From contig NW_023501044.1 of NCBI RefSeq assembly GCF_014066305.1, forward strand, positions 124,001-188,000: 64,000 nucleotides of DNA, in the 5' to 3' direction. Position numbers and translations under genes: made by a program. Positions 1 to 12,900 of this stretch are shown piece by piece (position 1 is the stretch's first letter; every line of letters begins with the position of its first letter). The notes beneath the pieces were generated by a model. The model did not search any database. It worked only from the letters and a program-made list of their open reading frames with translations, and had not been told where the DNA came from. Source of the stretch: Letharia columbiana. Its lineage: Eukaryota; Ascomycota; Lecanoromycetes; Lecanorales; Parmeliaceae.

Positions 1-3000
1 TAGATAAATAAGTATAAACGATAGTCTAAAGATATTCTAGATAATCTACGAATATATAATAATATCGTTAGCTCTATATACTTATTAGTCTCCTATATAG
101 ATATCTAATTTAATTATATTTAATAACTAGTTAGTAGAGAACGTCTAGATATATAAGCTAGCAAATTCTTAATCTTGCTAGAGCTTTAACGTAGAAATTC
201 TTAAAAAGACTAGTATTACGGGATTTTACTTTCTTACTACTAGCTATTTTTAATCTAGAGACTTCTAATAGAGTAATACTTAGCTTCGTAGTTAGTTTCA
301 AGAGCTTCCGCTTAAGAACGTTCTTATATAAAAATCGTATAGTCTAATATAAGTCTATAACTCACAGAAAACTTCGATATATATGAATTCTAAATGTATA
401 AACTTTTTATTCGATCTTTTGCGGTTAAGTTATATCGGAAAGGGAGTTGAATAGAAATATACGCGTCTTCTTTATTAAGAAGTTCTCGATAGCCGGCGAT
501 ATTGGCGTAAATCAGAGATTCTCATCTTCGAACGCACTATTATAAAGAATTAATACGTCGTTAAGCTCGATATTATAGACTCTAGTAATAGCTAATTAAC
601 CTTTATAATCGTACTTAATAAACTCCGCCGCGTCGATATTATAGTTAGCAATATAGGGGATAGTAAATATAACTAGAAGTTAATTTCTTTAACTCGATTA
701 ATGTTACGAGGATGGCTAGAAAGATCATAAGGGATTAGAAGCTTAAAGGGAGATAGATTCTATAGGTCGTCTCTATCGAAGACTAAAGAGATTTTAACTC
801 TCTTTAATTTCTCGAAATATAAATACTACTAACACCTATACTCGCTTAGAGTATCTATATTCAAAATCTACTACGCCTTTATATAGGCCGTCGAAGACTT
901 TATTAAAGTTCTCTTCTACGAAGTTAAAGTAGAATAGAACATTTACTTTATATGCGTTAAGCCTAGCGATTTTTATATACTAAAATAAACGCTTCGTAGA
1001 CTTTCTTACTTAATCTATAATCACATAAGCGCTAAAGAATAAATAGCGAAGCGAAATAAAAGTTAAGCTAGAAATTCGATTAAGGATATAAAGTCGAAAT
1101 ATTAGTTAATAGTTATAAAGAAGTCGCTATTAAGCGTAATCATAGAGATAAATATATATAAGGCGACTCGAGCGAAGATTAAAACATACGATAAATAGTA
1201 TAAAAGATTTAAGAGGGCTAAGTAATAGTATTAATATTAAGAAGTATAAGACTTCTTAAGATAGCTAGATTATATAAGTTTAGATAACTATACTAAGATA
1301 CTACGAGTATTTTATATAAGCATTATATATATATAGCGAAATAGTATATCTATTCTAAGTTCTTCTAATCCTTTAGTCTATTATATATACTCTTTCGATT
1401 AAATAGAATTTCGAAAGTAGTAATCTTTATATAAATATCTTGCGAAAATAAAGCGTTAGCTTAGTACTTATCTTCTTAATATTAATACTATAGCTAATTA
1501 ATCTTTACGAATTAAACCTCTTTAATACTATTTCCCAGCGATATTCAACTAAACGAAGTTATCTCTATATCTTCTCAACTATTTAAACCTCTATATTCCC
1601 TTCGCTAAGAAGATATAGACGATATTATAAAAAGCTAAAGTCTTAGTATTTCCTCTACTTATAAGCTTAAATTAAGTACGCTATAAATAACTTAACGCGG
1701 ATAAAAGATTAAAACTATTTCTATAATTATCTAGTAATAAGAAATCTATAGCTAACTTATATTAATCGAAAGTAATACCTCTAAACTCGAATAATTATTC
1801 TTATAGACTCTAGTTAATAGAGTTACTTTTAAGAGTAATACTCGAGAAATATTAAATATAGAAAACGTATCGCTTAAACTAGTTATAGAGAGAAGAAATA
1901 GAAATATAGTACGTAGTTAGCGCCTTATTAGTTTATAGATAGTAGAAGCTATAGTATTAGTAAATAAATAATAGAATTAGAAACTTGTTACTAAGGCTAA
2001 AGATACTAAAGTTATTAAAATTATATCTTAATATCTTTAACGAGTCTATCCGTCTAGCTCGGAAATATAGTTTAATAAGACTAAAAGATTATCGAGAGCT
2101 AAGGGTAAAGAGTCTCTTATATTAAGAAGTCTACGATAAAGTAAAGATCTAGTAATATCGTAAATATATTATTTATTAAAGTTAACTAATCGATAATAGT
2201 AAGTTAATTAATTTATCGATCTAGTATTATATAATCATTATAGGTAAAATTATATACTCTAGTATTAGATAGTTATTAGACTTCTAAATAAGCTATAAAT
2301 GACGTTAGTACTATAGTAAGTATTATTACTCTTATTAAGATATCTTTAAAGATTATATCTCTTTACGTAAAGTACTATACTTACGTTAAGAATACTAAAA
2401 AGAATATCGATCGATTATATCTGAAAGTTAGAGTATTTATTAATATTCTTAAAAATCTAAATAAACTTACTTAGAATTTAAAAGCAATTAGACTTTTCGC
2501 GCTAATATTACTTAACGAAGATATTTAATAATATCTAATATATCTTAAGTACTTATAAAAGAAGCTAGAGTTAGAAAAGCGTCGAAAGACTATAAGTCGA
2601 TATAAGATTTGAGTATTAAAATAACCATTCGAAAGAAAGAAGCTAAAGAAAGATCTTAGTGTACTTAAGAGATATAAATTAATATTTACTACTACTCTAA
2701 ATATAGACCAGACGTAAGATATCTCTAATTTAAATATCTAAATTAAGTTAATCTTAATAGCTCTTTAATACTTAATTTTGATATTAAACTAAATTTAACG
2801 AAGTAAGATCGATGTCTATTTAAGCTTTCATATGCGAACGAGATTAACTTCGACTTATTTAAGCGGCAAAATAAGCCTTACTACCTTCTAGATACTTATA
2901 TTAATATTTTATATTAGATTATAAAGTAAAACGTCGACTTATATTAAAAGACTATAATATTCTAATGAATATAGATGAGAGGCTAAGTCGTTTAATTCGA

Positions 3001-4290
3001 TTAGTATCTAATATTCACGATAGCGAATATACGAATAAATATATTTACACTTTTTATTACTAAGAGAGTAAATAAAGTTAGTTTAAGAAAGAATTAAGGG
3101 AATAGAAGAAATTTCTAGACTATCGATAAAAGAAAGAAACGAATAAGAAAACGAAGGTATAGCTAAAAGAATAATAATCTATAGAGAGCTCGATCTAAGT
3201 AAATCTCTAAAAAGACTATCGAATCTATCTATATATGAAGGTCGAAGATATTAAGTAATAAGTGAAATTCTAATAGTAGTAAGTAAAATACTTTCAGTAA
3301 GAAGAGAATATCTACGCTCGATAGAGGATGAATAATATTATATATCGAATATATTTCGAGACTAAAAATATATAATCGTATATAAAGGAGGTATAAAAGT
3401 AAGTTAAGTCTATAGAGATGCGTTTAAAGTAAATAGAGTAATAGCTTTTAGCCTTTCTCGCGGAGTGCGTCGTCTCGACGATATAGATATTAATATCCGA
3501 TCGTCTAAAGGTTTAAGTTAAGCTATCGAAAAGAGTATTAAGATTAAATTAAATTACGCTTAAGAATCTTAGATCTAATCGATCTAATAAATCGGCCCCA
3601 CGAAATAATTACGATAATAAGAAAAATCGTACTTTAGTAAAATCTACGCTTGATTTAATCTATTTATTAAAAGTATTAAAAGCCGTTAGAAGAAAGATAC
3701 CCCGTCTTCGATAATTATTAAAGAACTCTATAAAGCGTAATAATATCTAAAACTAAGATCTTAATATAATTATATTACTATCTTTATCTATTAATATTAC
3801 TTCGCGTAGAAACCGCTAATTATCTATTAATTAAAAGAGATCTAATATATTAAAAGCGAATTTAGTTATTAAACTAGAGAGAAATATATAACTTTAATCT
3901 ATCGAGGTTATACTATATAGAAGTAATCGAATAGCGAAATAGAAAGAGAGAAGAAGTATATTAACTTTTAGTGCGATATTAAGCTTAATCGTAATCTTAT
4001 AAATAGCTTCGTTACCATAATTTAAACCTAAAACTCGCGTTTTAAACATCAAACTAGATAAAAGCTAGAGGAAACCGCGTGAAATATCTAAGACGCGAGG
4101 AAAGCGTCTTTCACGGAAGAGGGCTAAGATTCACACTTAAAGATGGGTTTACTTCGAATCGATTTTAATCTTAGATAAGCAGGGAGATATAGTGTCACGT
4201 CAAACTATCATCTAGTGTCCTAGTTTAATCCCTATTCCGAGCAAGCAGATAGGCGGCACCACAAAATCCTATAGGCCTTCTCAATCGAGG
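1..4290. repeat. RIP-degraded AT-rich block (transposon graveyard)
   Basis: The stretch is dominated by TA dinucleotides, almost lacks CpA and TpG, carries stops in all frames and has no substantial ORF. This is the expected product of RIP on duplicated DNA in Pezizomycotina. The 3' third (from about 2955) is homologous to 27340-28670, which proves that at least this part is a dispersed repeat. The element type of the rest is not recognisable by eye. The block ends in normal-composition DNA at about 4290. Confidence 0.85.
2955..4280 (+). mobile_element. Dispersed repeat, RIP-mutated copy of 27340-28670
   Basis: From about 2955 to 4280 this sequence aligns in the same orientation with 27340-28670 (for example gtatctaat, tattactaagagagtaaat and the terminal ctagtttaatcc segment near 4225 and 28615). 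Differences are mostly C->T at CpA or G->A at TpG. The whole of this copy is mutated, whereas the first 600 bp of the other copy are largely clean. The parent encoded a charged coiled-coil protein that is common next to fungal repeats (see the 26660 entry). The boundaries are approximate. Confidence 0.75.
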
Positions 4291-4524
4291 GGTTTAGAGC
4301 GCAGGTCTGGCATTGCTTTAGCAGGTATATAACGTTCGATAGAAGGATGTCGTAATGTGGTGATCGATCGTGCAGCTTCTCAAGCTTGCAAGTGCCTATA
4401 GGTCATCGTTTGGCAGCATGCAGCCTTGATACAGAGAAGAGTGAGATGAGAAGGCCATTATCTTTGCTGTTGCAAATCACGACCTGACCTCTCGAAAGGC
4501 ATAGAAAGGTTTGAGTCAAAATGT

Positions 4525-4845
4525 AGCCACAGGTTATACAGTCAGGTTGATGGGATAAAATCCATAAAGCTGGCGCGCCTCGTAGGTCGCCTTAACGCTT
4601 TTATTACAGCGGGGTTAAGGGACGCTAGAGACTTAATCCTTACTTTAATCTCGATAGCTTTCTTCACAAACTGCTAAGTAGATAAGTTAGTGATTACGCG
4701 GATTAAAGGAATCGTATCTTATATATCGCGTGGATGTTCTCGAATAAGGTGCGAGATCCGCTATCCCTTCGAGTGCAGACTTTAAGTTCTTATAGTGGGA
4801 GAAATCTGGCGTTGCAGAAGGGTGGCGAGAGAAGAACTGCTACGG
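4525..4845 (+). repeat. Dispersed 320-bp repeat, copy 1 (lightly mutated)
   Basis: The segment starting agccacaggttatac and running to agaagaactgcta matches 60736-61052 in the same orientation. Shared landmarks are ctggcgcgcc, gcggggttaag, tatatatcgcg and cgagatccgctatc. Copy 1 keeps many TpG and CpA sites that are TpA in copy 2. Homology stops abruptly at about 4845, so this is a solitary fragment or solo terminal repeat of the element that continues rightwards from 60736. No target duplication could be fixed. Confidence 0.7.
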
Positions 4846-6318
4846 TCCGTCGAAAGGATACGGCATCCACAATGCATGCTGACAAACTGCATAGGTATGA
4901 TGATCATTACAACTGTATCGTGTAAGCCGCATAGCTCTTGCACATGCTCGGGCGCTTCAAGGTGGGTATTTGGAGGTTCGCCTCGGAAAGAGGTGGATGG
5001 AGCAGGGCCGAGAGTTGCTGTATACACCGATTTGCATGAGGAAGCAAGCGCTGCTGCATCATCCAATACTATGGCTCCGTTTGTCCGGGTGCAGCAAACC
5101 CAACGGTTGTCGTAGCCAATATCATCAGCTCGTACCACAATTCCTGGTATCCCGACGTTGACGACACTGCCGCTGTTATCAGGTTTCTGGGAGGAAGAGA
5201 GGAGGAGGAGGGGAGCACGAGGGAAGTAGTCAGGCTAAAGTAGATATGTTGGAAATATGGAATGATGTACCTGTGCGTTTGCCAAGCAAGTAGCATCACA
5301 GGGTTGTTTGCCGCATTTTCCGACAGGATACTTAGAGTTTCCAGCAAGGAGTATTTATACTACGGGGTGGTGGAGGGGAGGCTGGAGTATGAGTATTGAG
5401 GGGAGGAGAGGGGATGATTGGTTTGGGATTGTGGAGGTATTATATAGAATGGTGGTGCATAAGGTAATTAGACTAAGGACTTTCCGCGCCTTTACATTAG
5501 ATGAATAAACTCGTCTGTGGATTTGGAAGATCCAGGATGGCTGGTTTCCTGGACAAACTGTCATTCGTAGATCGCCACAGTCGCCCCCTCAGAGCCATCC
5601 CCTTTCGTCTTTTCGCCCGCCCATACACTCCTACATATACAGAGATAGCTACGTGTCATTCAAGACCCGAATCACATAGACTTGAAAATTCCGTCAGGCC
5701 TAGGGCTCTGAATGTTGGTTTTCGGACTACGATTTGGAATACGATGGGTGATGAGGGTCTAGCTATCCTATTCTTCGCGGGAGGATGAGGTTGGTCCGTG
5801 ATGGTGGCGATTGAGAGCAGTGATTGATATAGTAGGAGGTGGGTTGGTGATTTTACATGTAGTATACCCTGATTCAAAGTTTCGTTGGAAGAGTTGGGAT
5901 GATCGATTATTCGTAGACTGAAGATCTGTGCGCAAAGTGCGGTATGCTGTAGAATAAGCCAGTGAATGAATGATCAATAAAACGCAGAGAGAACGTTCCG
6001 AGGAAATGAAAACTGGAATGAGCATTCATTTTTAGCAGAACGTAACTCCTATAGCGCCAGAAAAGAAGAAAGCATCAGCTAAGCTTGCGCGATTTTAACG
6101 TCACGTTTGCCATCAAATACAACATATCCAGCGCGAAGTCAGCAAAGGTGCCGAATAAAATCACTACCCCTCGTACAATAATCAGATGAGCTCCTCCCTT
6201 TGGGGACTTTCCTAAGTACACTCATCCCCCATTTTGACTCACCAAGGCACTTCCCACCCCGCTTTCTCCACCCTTTCCGGGACCTTGGGTGGTTGGGCTA
6301 TTCTTAGCTCAGTTTATC
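4846..6318. other. Normal-composition stretch, no recognisable gene
   Basis: Base composition is that of the gene islands, but only short overlapping ORFs under about 120 codons occur on both strands, with no consistent splice-linked frame and no family I recognise. It may be intergenic DNA downstream of the minus-strand gene at 6319, or heavily broken gene remains. Confidence 0.4.
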
Positions 6319-7658
6319 CTACTGGATCTTCTCGTGTGGCTTCATGGACGGCACGGTACCGTACACTCTATTGGCCTTGATAACCCTATGCTCCACCGAT
6401 TTTTCGTCCACGCTGCCGAAGACCAATTCCAGATGTTCACCATCACCCTCATCGTCGCGCATAGTTAGGATACGCACAGGCAGCTTGAAGATGTCGAATT
6501 CGCTGATACCGGCGCAGGTGTTGCGGAGTGCTTTCGTAGGCGGTGAATTGACTGCTAAGGCTGTGACCTCCGCAATGGAGTCCCAGCAGGTAGAAGAGAT
6601 ACCTGAGATACCCGCGTATAGGACATGGGCAATGGCAAAAACACAATAGATCATAAGCAGACAGATGGCAAGCTTTGGAATGGTGCCGCGGGCGCTGTAG
6701 GCATAGCCTTCAAGAACGGAATCAACATGGAATTTAACCCAATCTTTGCTATCACTGGCGTCAACTTCGAAGATGTTGCCTTTTCCAGAGAACCAGTAAT
6801 CCCCATCGATGGCAGAAGAACCATCGGATTGCGTGACTTGTCTTATCGTGCCTTGCAACGTGCTTGTAGATCCAAGACTGCCAAGGCCAATAGCCAACAA
6901 AGAACTCAGGATTATCTTGACATTAGGTGCGGGGTGGACTGAAGTAACGTTTGAAGCCATCAAATAATGAAACAAAGTTGTATTCAACAAGGGAACTGAA
7001 GGATTGAGATATGCAGCCCATTCCTCGGTCACAGTCACTGTACGTTGAGGGTAGCCTGGAAGTTCAAAGTAGCCATCGGCTCCTAAGACGTCTGACTCTG
7101 CAGATGGTGTTCCCAACACACCCGGGGAGTTGATATCTGTTTCGATGCTGACTTCACTCAGGATCGATTGTGGTGTTGTGAAAACGGTTGAAGTATTCAT
7201 CTTCGTTGCACCCCAGCCAGCTCCAAGATTACACACAATTATCTGCTGTTTTGTGTCGTTTTGCGCATTTGGCAATAAAACGATAGCGCCAATTGCTGTA
7301 CCGTTGAAGGGATTTTGGGGTAGGGCGACCCATCTCAAACGGTTCTCGTTCAGCGGACCAGGCGTATTCAGAATTTCAATTCTGGTGATGCCGTGAAATT
7401 CGAAAGAATAGCTAGGAGTAAGAGATTGATTGTATGCACTTGTGTAGCCGGGTAGAATTGAGTCATTGAATGCGCTGACATCCAACATTGACGGGTTAGA
7501 TCCGGGAGGCAGAGGAAAACCGACAGGTCTCTGATCATTCGGACCATTTATTACATCAGGCGCGCATCCCACCAGTGAATATGGTTGATAGTAGTCTTGC
7601 GTAATGCTATGCACTGCGTCAAGCTGGTCTACCCGAATATGGTATAAATAGGGTCGGA
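6319..7658 (-). CDS. 5'-truncated fungal membrane protein (C-terminal part)
   Basis: An open frame of about 445 codons ends at 6319. No ATG begins it; the frame stays open upstream of codon GTG at 7614 to about 7655, exactly where the sequence turns into RIP-type AT-rich DNA, so the N-terminal part has been lost or mutated. The visible protein is a large, probably extracytoplasmic, region rich in N-x-S/T sites, followed by one hydrophobic segment (LAICLLMIYCVFAIAHVLYA, about residues 330-350 of the fragment). Then comes a cytoplasmic tail with WDSIAEVTALAVNS and TKALRNTCAGI. That tail resembles a widespread family of uncharacterised ascomycete proteins that normally have further N-terminal membrane helices and are roughly twice as long. 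No stop or frameshift interrupts the retained part. Function unknown. Confidence 0.7.
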
Positions 7659-7659
7659 T

Positions 7660-8411
7660 ATCATATTATTTTTCTAATATGAGTTCGGGATCTTAGCGGG
7701 ATATTCTACGATATAGTATATCTATAATATTATATTATAAAATAATATATATATAAGATATTCCTACTGAGATTTCTATATTTATAGAATAATTCGACTG
7801 AGATATATAGAATATATTTATTCTTCTTTATTAAGAGAGAGGGAATATAAAGAGTAATTTAATATAGCTATTTATCTTTTTATTAATATTAATAATTAGA
7901 ATAATAATTAGAACTATAAGCGTCTCTATTCTTCTTCTTAAAATTATAATATAAAAGAATATTCTGAATTTTAAATCTTTAAATATTATAAGAATAAAAT
8001 TCTATAATTATCTCTATTTATATATTTATTTTAACGCGTTAGATAAACTTAATAGACTTTATATTCATTCTTCTCTTAAATTTTAATTTACCCTTTTTTT
8101 TTTCCCTTTTTTTAATTTTTTAAAAATTTTTAAATATATCCTTTTTAAATAAAAAAATTTAAAATTTTTAAAAAAAAAAAAATTTTAAAATTTTTTTAAA
8201 ATTTTTTTTCAAAAAAAAAATATTTTTTTATAAAAACTTTTAAAAAAAAAAAAAAAAATAATAATTTTTTAAATTAAAAAAAAAAAAAAAAAAAATTAAA
8301 AAAAAAAAAAAAAATAAAATAAAAAAAAAAAATTTTTTAAAAAAATAATATTAAAAAAAAAAAATATAAAAAAAAAAAAAAAAAAATTTTTAAAAAAAAA
8401 AAAAAAAAATT

Positions 8412-8479
<68 letters not shown>

Positions 8480-8502
8480 TAAAAAAAAAAAAAAAAAAAA
8501 AA

Positions 8503-8545
<43 letters not shown>

Positions 8546-9131
8546 AAAAAAAAATTAAAAAAAAAAAAAAAATAAAAAAAAAAAAAAAAAAAAAAAAAAA
8601 TAAAGAATATTATAAGCTATTTAAGCGACTATAGCGTATTTAAACTTTAATTTCTTTTATTACTTTAAAATTAGAAGATTCGCTAGATTATTAAAAAAAG
8701 CTTTATAAAGATTAGAGATAAGATTATAACTAAAATAATAACTAGAAGACTTATTATTTCTTCTATATCACTAAAACTAATTATATCTATTCTCATTATC
8801 TAAATTCTTAATCTCAAATTTTATCGCTTAATTAAATATATTTTTATTTAATTAATTTTATTCGCTTAGCTCTTTGCAATTAACTACTTATATTAATATT
8901 TTAATAATTTTAAAATATCTTTTTAAGCGCTTCTTAGTAGATCTTTATTTATAGCTTCTCTTTAATATTAATCTTCTAATTTAATCTCTTTAACTTTATA
9001 TTATTATAACTTAAATATAAAAGCGTAGTTTATTTATATAAATAGCTTAAATTTAATTAAGTTTAACTATAATAGATAGTTAATTTCTCGCGAGTCGCCT
9101 TAAAAGCTTTATAAAAGTTCTTTTTTTTAAA
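7660..9131. repeat. AT-rich RIP-type block with low-complexity A/T core
   Basis: TpA-rich, ORF-less sequence begins abruptly next to the truncated gene at 6319-7658 and runs to the miniature LTR element at 9137. Its middle is the A-tract described separately. The flanks (7660-8090 and 8610-9131) have RIP-like composition and give no recognisable coding family. Confidence 0.75.
8140..8601. repeat. Long near-homopolymeric A tract
   Basis: About 460 bp are almost pure A with scattered single T interruptions (uninterrupted runs of roughly 60 A near 8420), preceded by mixed A/T runs from about 8090. A retroposon tail of this length would be exceptional. The tract may reflect true simple-sequence expansion in AT-rich heterochromatin or a consensus error at a poorly supported assembly position. 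Confidence 0.8.
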
Positions 9132-9136
9132 GAATT

Positions 9137-9277
9137 TGTGAGGATGATTCGGCTACCACTGGGCCATAGGCCAAAAGGATCGGGGGTATCGCGCTTCATG
9201 GCCGATACGCCCTATTTGGCCCTATAAGAGCCTGCTATACCCCCGCTGTAGACTGTTAGGGCGATTACGCCCTTACA
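9137..9277 (-). repeat. LTR (left copy) of the miniature element
   Basis: 141 bp, TGT...ACA termini. Compared with the right copy it has CpA and TpG where the right has TpA (near 9157-9163), plus one A/G difference near 9230. Its right end folds as a hairpin: TGTTAGGGCG (9254-9263) pairs with CGCCCTTACA (9268-9277). Confidence 0.85.
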
Positions 9278-9401
9278 ACTATCCCCCCCTTAAGGCTGCG
9301 TCCTCGCGGCCCTAAAAAGAACTGATTCGAGGGCTTTGCCCTGATCAGCGGCCCCCGCAGAGCCGACTTGGGGCGCAGTGCGCCACCCCCCGGTTGTCCG
9401 G

Positions 9402-9573
9402 GACTTCTTGCCTCAGAGGTCCCTATGGGACATGAGATACGTCACAGGGACCCTTTCGGGGTATGTGCCTCGGTACTTGTGTACCGAGACTTCTTGCCTC
9501 AGAGGTCCCTATGGGATATGAGATACGTCACAGGGACCCTTTCGGGGTATGTGCCTCGGTACACGTATACCGA
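9402..9573. repeat. 86-bp tandem duplication inside the miniature element
   Basis: Two consecutive 86-bp units (9402-9487 and 9488-9573) begin gacttcttgcctcagaggtc. Each contains self-complementary pairs (ggtccctatggga with acagggacc; cggtac with gtaccg), so each unit could fold as a compact stem-loop in RNA. The later edge is blurred after 9560. Confidence 0.8.
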
Positions 9574-9774
9574 AAGCCTCAGGGTACGGAACTGTACCGC
9601 TCCTGGGAGCCGGTACCCGATAAATCTGGAACTTTTTTGCCCTCTGGAAAATGTTTTTCCCCCCGCGTACATGACGGGGTCGAACCCTCGGAATCAGGGA
9701 ATCAGCGGATACACCCCGCAGTGGCTAGCCTTCCCGGGGTTTAGCCAAGCCCCGGAATTTCAGCGCGATATAGT

Positions 9775-9915
9775 TGTGAGGATGATTCGGCTACTACTAG
9801 GCCATAGGCCAAAAGGATCGGGGGTATCGCGCTTCATGGCCGATACGCCCTATTTGGCCCTATAAGGGCCTGCTATACCCCCGCTGTAGACTGTTAGGGC
9901 GATTACGCCCTTACA
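9775..9915 (-). repeat. LTR (right copy) of the miniature element
   Basis: 141 bp, same termini and hairpin as the left copy. The two RIP-type differences (C->T at CpA and G->A at TpG around 9795-9801) suggest this copy has taken the mutations. It is followed by the right target duplication GAATT at 9916-9920. Confidence 0.85.
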
Positions 9916-9920
9916 GAATT

Positions 9921-12900
9921 CTCTTTCTTTTTAATTTTCTAAGCTTTTTATCTATATAATTAAATAGATAATTATAGATATTAAAGACGTAATAAATTAT
10001 AGCCTTCTTTTCTCTATTTATTAATTTTATAAATTTATAAAAAAATTTAATAAGCTAAATTAAATATTAAATTTATTAGAAATTAATTAAAAATTATTTA
10101 AACGTCTAGACTATAGTTTCTATCTATAATTATTTTTTATTACTTAATCTTAAATAGATAATTAATCTATTTTTTAAAAAGTATATAATATTAATATAAA
10201 GAAGTAGAGCGCGAATTAATATCTAATAAATTAAATTTTAATAAGTCTTAATATTCTAAAAGAGCTTAAGAAGGCGTTTCTAATAATATTACTTCTTTTT
10301 AGAAAATTAATATTTATCTAATATTAAAATATTTTTATCTTAAAGCTATTTAGCTTATAATATAAAAAAAAAAATTTACGCTAATCGCTAATATTAATAT
10401 ATATAGTAATTTTTCGAATTTTAATATAATTAATAATATAATAATTAGAATAATAATAAGAAATATTATATTTTTATTAGAGTTATTAATAGATTAATTA
10501 TATTTACTTAAACTTAATCTTTATCTTCTTTATTACTTTAGCTTTTTTAAAATTTCTTATTTATTAAAATAATTTTAATATTATCTAGAAGTTCTTTTAA
10601 AATTAATTAAATAACGTATACTATATAGAAAATATATTATAAATAATTTAGAGACTTAAATTCTTTAATATTAAGCGAGTTATTTATTATAAAAATAGAA
10701 AGATAAGTAATTAAATCTTCGAAGAGTATACTATTATTACTAACGTTATTAGTTATAAGTTTAAATATATAATTCTAAATCTTATATTTTACGAGAATTA
10801 AATTAATAATACTTATAAGTTTTTAACTAATATATTTATCTTCGATATATTTAAAGTCTATAAAAATCTCGTACTATTACTAATTAATATTAATAAAAAA
10901 GATTAAGATTATTATAAATCATTAACGATTATAAGATAATTAATAATCTAGAATTAATAAAAGTTTAATATTATCGATTAATAAATTCTTTAATAATTTT
11001 ACCTCTAGCTCTATAGCTTTTCTTATTAATCGATTCTTTATAATAAATATCGATTTTAATTATATATTAAAGTCGAGATAGCGTAAGAGTCGTAGTATTT
11101 TAGAATTATTAGCGACCACAAATGAAATATCGATATTTACGATTTAGCGATAAAATTATTTCGAGAAATCTTCGCGTATAAGCTTTTAACCTCCTAGTAT
11201 TATAAGAGAATTTTAATATTATCTTTTCTAGAGTAAATAGTAAGCTAAATATTCTATTTATCGTTTTATTTATTAATAATTTATATCGTCTAATTTAGAA
11301 ATATATCTAATTTTTATAACTATCGATTAAATTCGTTTATTATAAACTATTTAAATTAGATTTCTTAATATATCTCTTAAACTTAATATATATTATTATA
11401 TCATTTATTTCGTAATCTATAAATAAGTAAATTAGAATCTTATTATAGTAATAATAAATAATATATAACTCTCTTAAATCGATAAGCGTATATTCGTTAA
11501 ATTATATTTACTTCTAGAATTTCTTAATTTTTAAGCCTTAATAAATAGACTAACAGTCGTTACTAAATTTAAACTAATTCTATATAATTTATACTATCTT
11601 TATTTACTATTATATTTATTATTCTTTATTATTAATATTAAAAAGAAAATAAGATTTATTATTATCTTTACATCGAAATATACTTATCAATATCTTATAC
11701 TAAGTATTATCGATTAAGAAAGTTAAGCTTATACTAAATAAAAGTCTAGTTAATATTATAAGATTAAGATATTTAAAGAGAAATTAAAAAAGATACGTAA
11801 ACGAATAAAATATTAGAAATAAAATAAGATTAATATTTAATATATAAATTCTATCTTCTTATTATAATAGAAACTTATATCGCTTTAATAACTTATATCG
11901 CTTTAATAATATATCGCTATATTATTTCTAATATTTTAAATTAAAAATTAATTCTTTCTAATTAGCGTTATAATTAATAGCTATATATTTAAGAATATAT
12001 AATAACGCTAATATAGAATTAATATTTAATTTAATTAATTTAAAACTCTAATTAATTTAGCTATTAACGCTTTTCTACTTAATATAATATATACTTAATT
12101 CGCTTTAATACTATTTATTCGCCGCTATATTATTTTAAATATTAGAATTAAAGATTATATCTTTTTAATTAATATTTTAATCGCTAGCTATATTAATAAG
12201 AGCGTATACTAATATCTTAAAATTACTAAATCTATTTTATTAGATATCGATATAGAATTAAAATTTAATTTAAGCGCTTTAATAATTTAATTAGCTAAAC
12301 TAATTATTATCTAAATCTTCTATATATAAAAATTAAACCTTTTATCGCGCTAAGACTATTCTTAAATATCGATATTTTTCTTATTAATACGACTCTCTTT
12401 TATTCGAGTAATATTATAATATCTTTTACTTAGGCGTTAAAATATTAAAATACTATATTCTTTACTTTTAATTAAGCGATATCGTCTTTAAGTTAATATC
12501 TTTAATCTTATAAAAATAATAATTAGTTCGTTATAGACGAAGACGAAAAAGGAATAATATCTTCTTCTATCTTTATAATAGAAGAAAAAAAGAAAGTAAG
12601 TAAATTAATTATAAGCTATAAACGGCTTGACGTTTAAGAATAATAAATTAATAAAGTTATAATATTAAAATAAAGAGCTTTTCTTATAACTAATAAATGT
12701 GAAATTAAATAGAAATTAGTTAAATTAATAAGATTATCTTTAGTAGATATATCGCGTATATAAAGAATATCGAAATATATGAAATATGTATGAAATATGA
12801 AAGGGGGTATATATATGCAGCTATAAATATCTAAAGTATATTTGAAATATAGAAAGAAGCGCTTATATATAGCTCTACGATACGTATTAATAAAAAGAAG

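Larger units (their letters stand above)
9137..9915 (-). mobile_element. Intact miniature LTR retrotransposon (TRIM-like), 779 bp
   Basis: Two 141-bp direct repeats (9137-9277 and 9775-9915) both start TGTGAGG and end CTTACA and differ at only three sites. The whole unit is flanked by the 5-bp direct repeat GAATT (9132-9136 and 9916-9920), the hallmark of integrase-mediated insertion. On the minus strand a purine-rich tract (AAGGGGGGATAGT, 9278-9290) abuts the terminal LTR like a polypurine tract, so I orient the element on minus. I see no canonical tRNA-3'-end primer site. The 497-bp interior carries no gag/pol domain, is GC-rich, and is packed with inverted repeats and an 86-bp tandem duplication. 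It lies inside RIP-degraded DNA but is itself almost unmutated, so it arrived late or is too short for RIP. It would need enzymes from an autonomous partner not seen here. Confidence 0.85.

Noticed and set aside
9676..9747. A genuine tRNA gene
   Set aside because: Box-like motifs are present but no cloverleaf with acceptor and anticodon stems could be drawn, so only a motif-level note is kept.
9368..9865. 165-codon plus frame across the miniature LTR element
   Set aside because: It spans the 86-bp duplication and part of the right LTR. It survives because the interior is GC-rich and structured; no domain, and overlapping frames are equally open.
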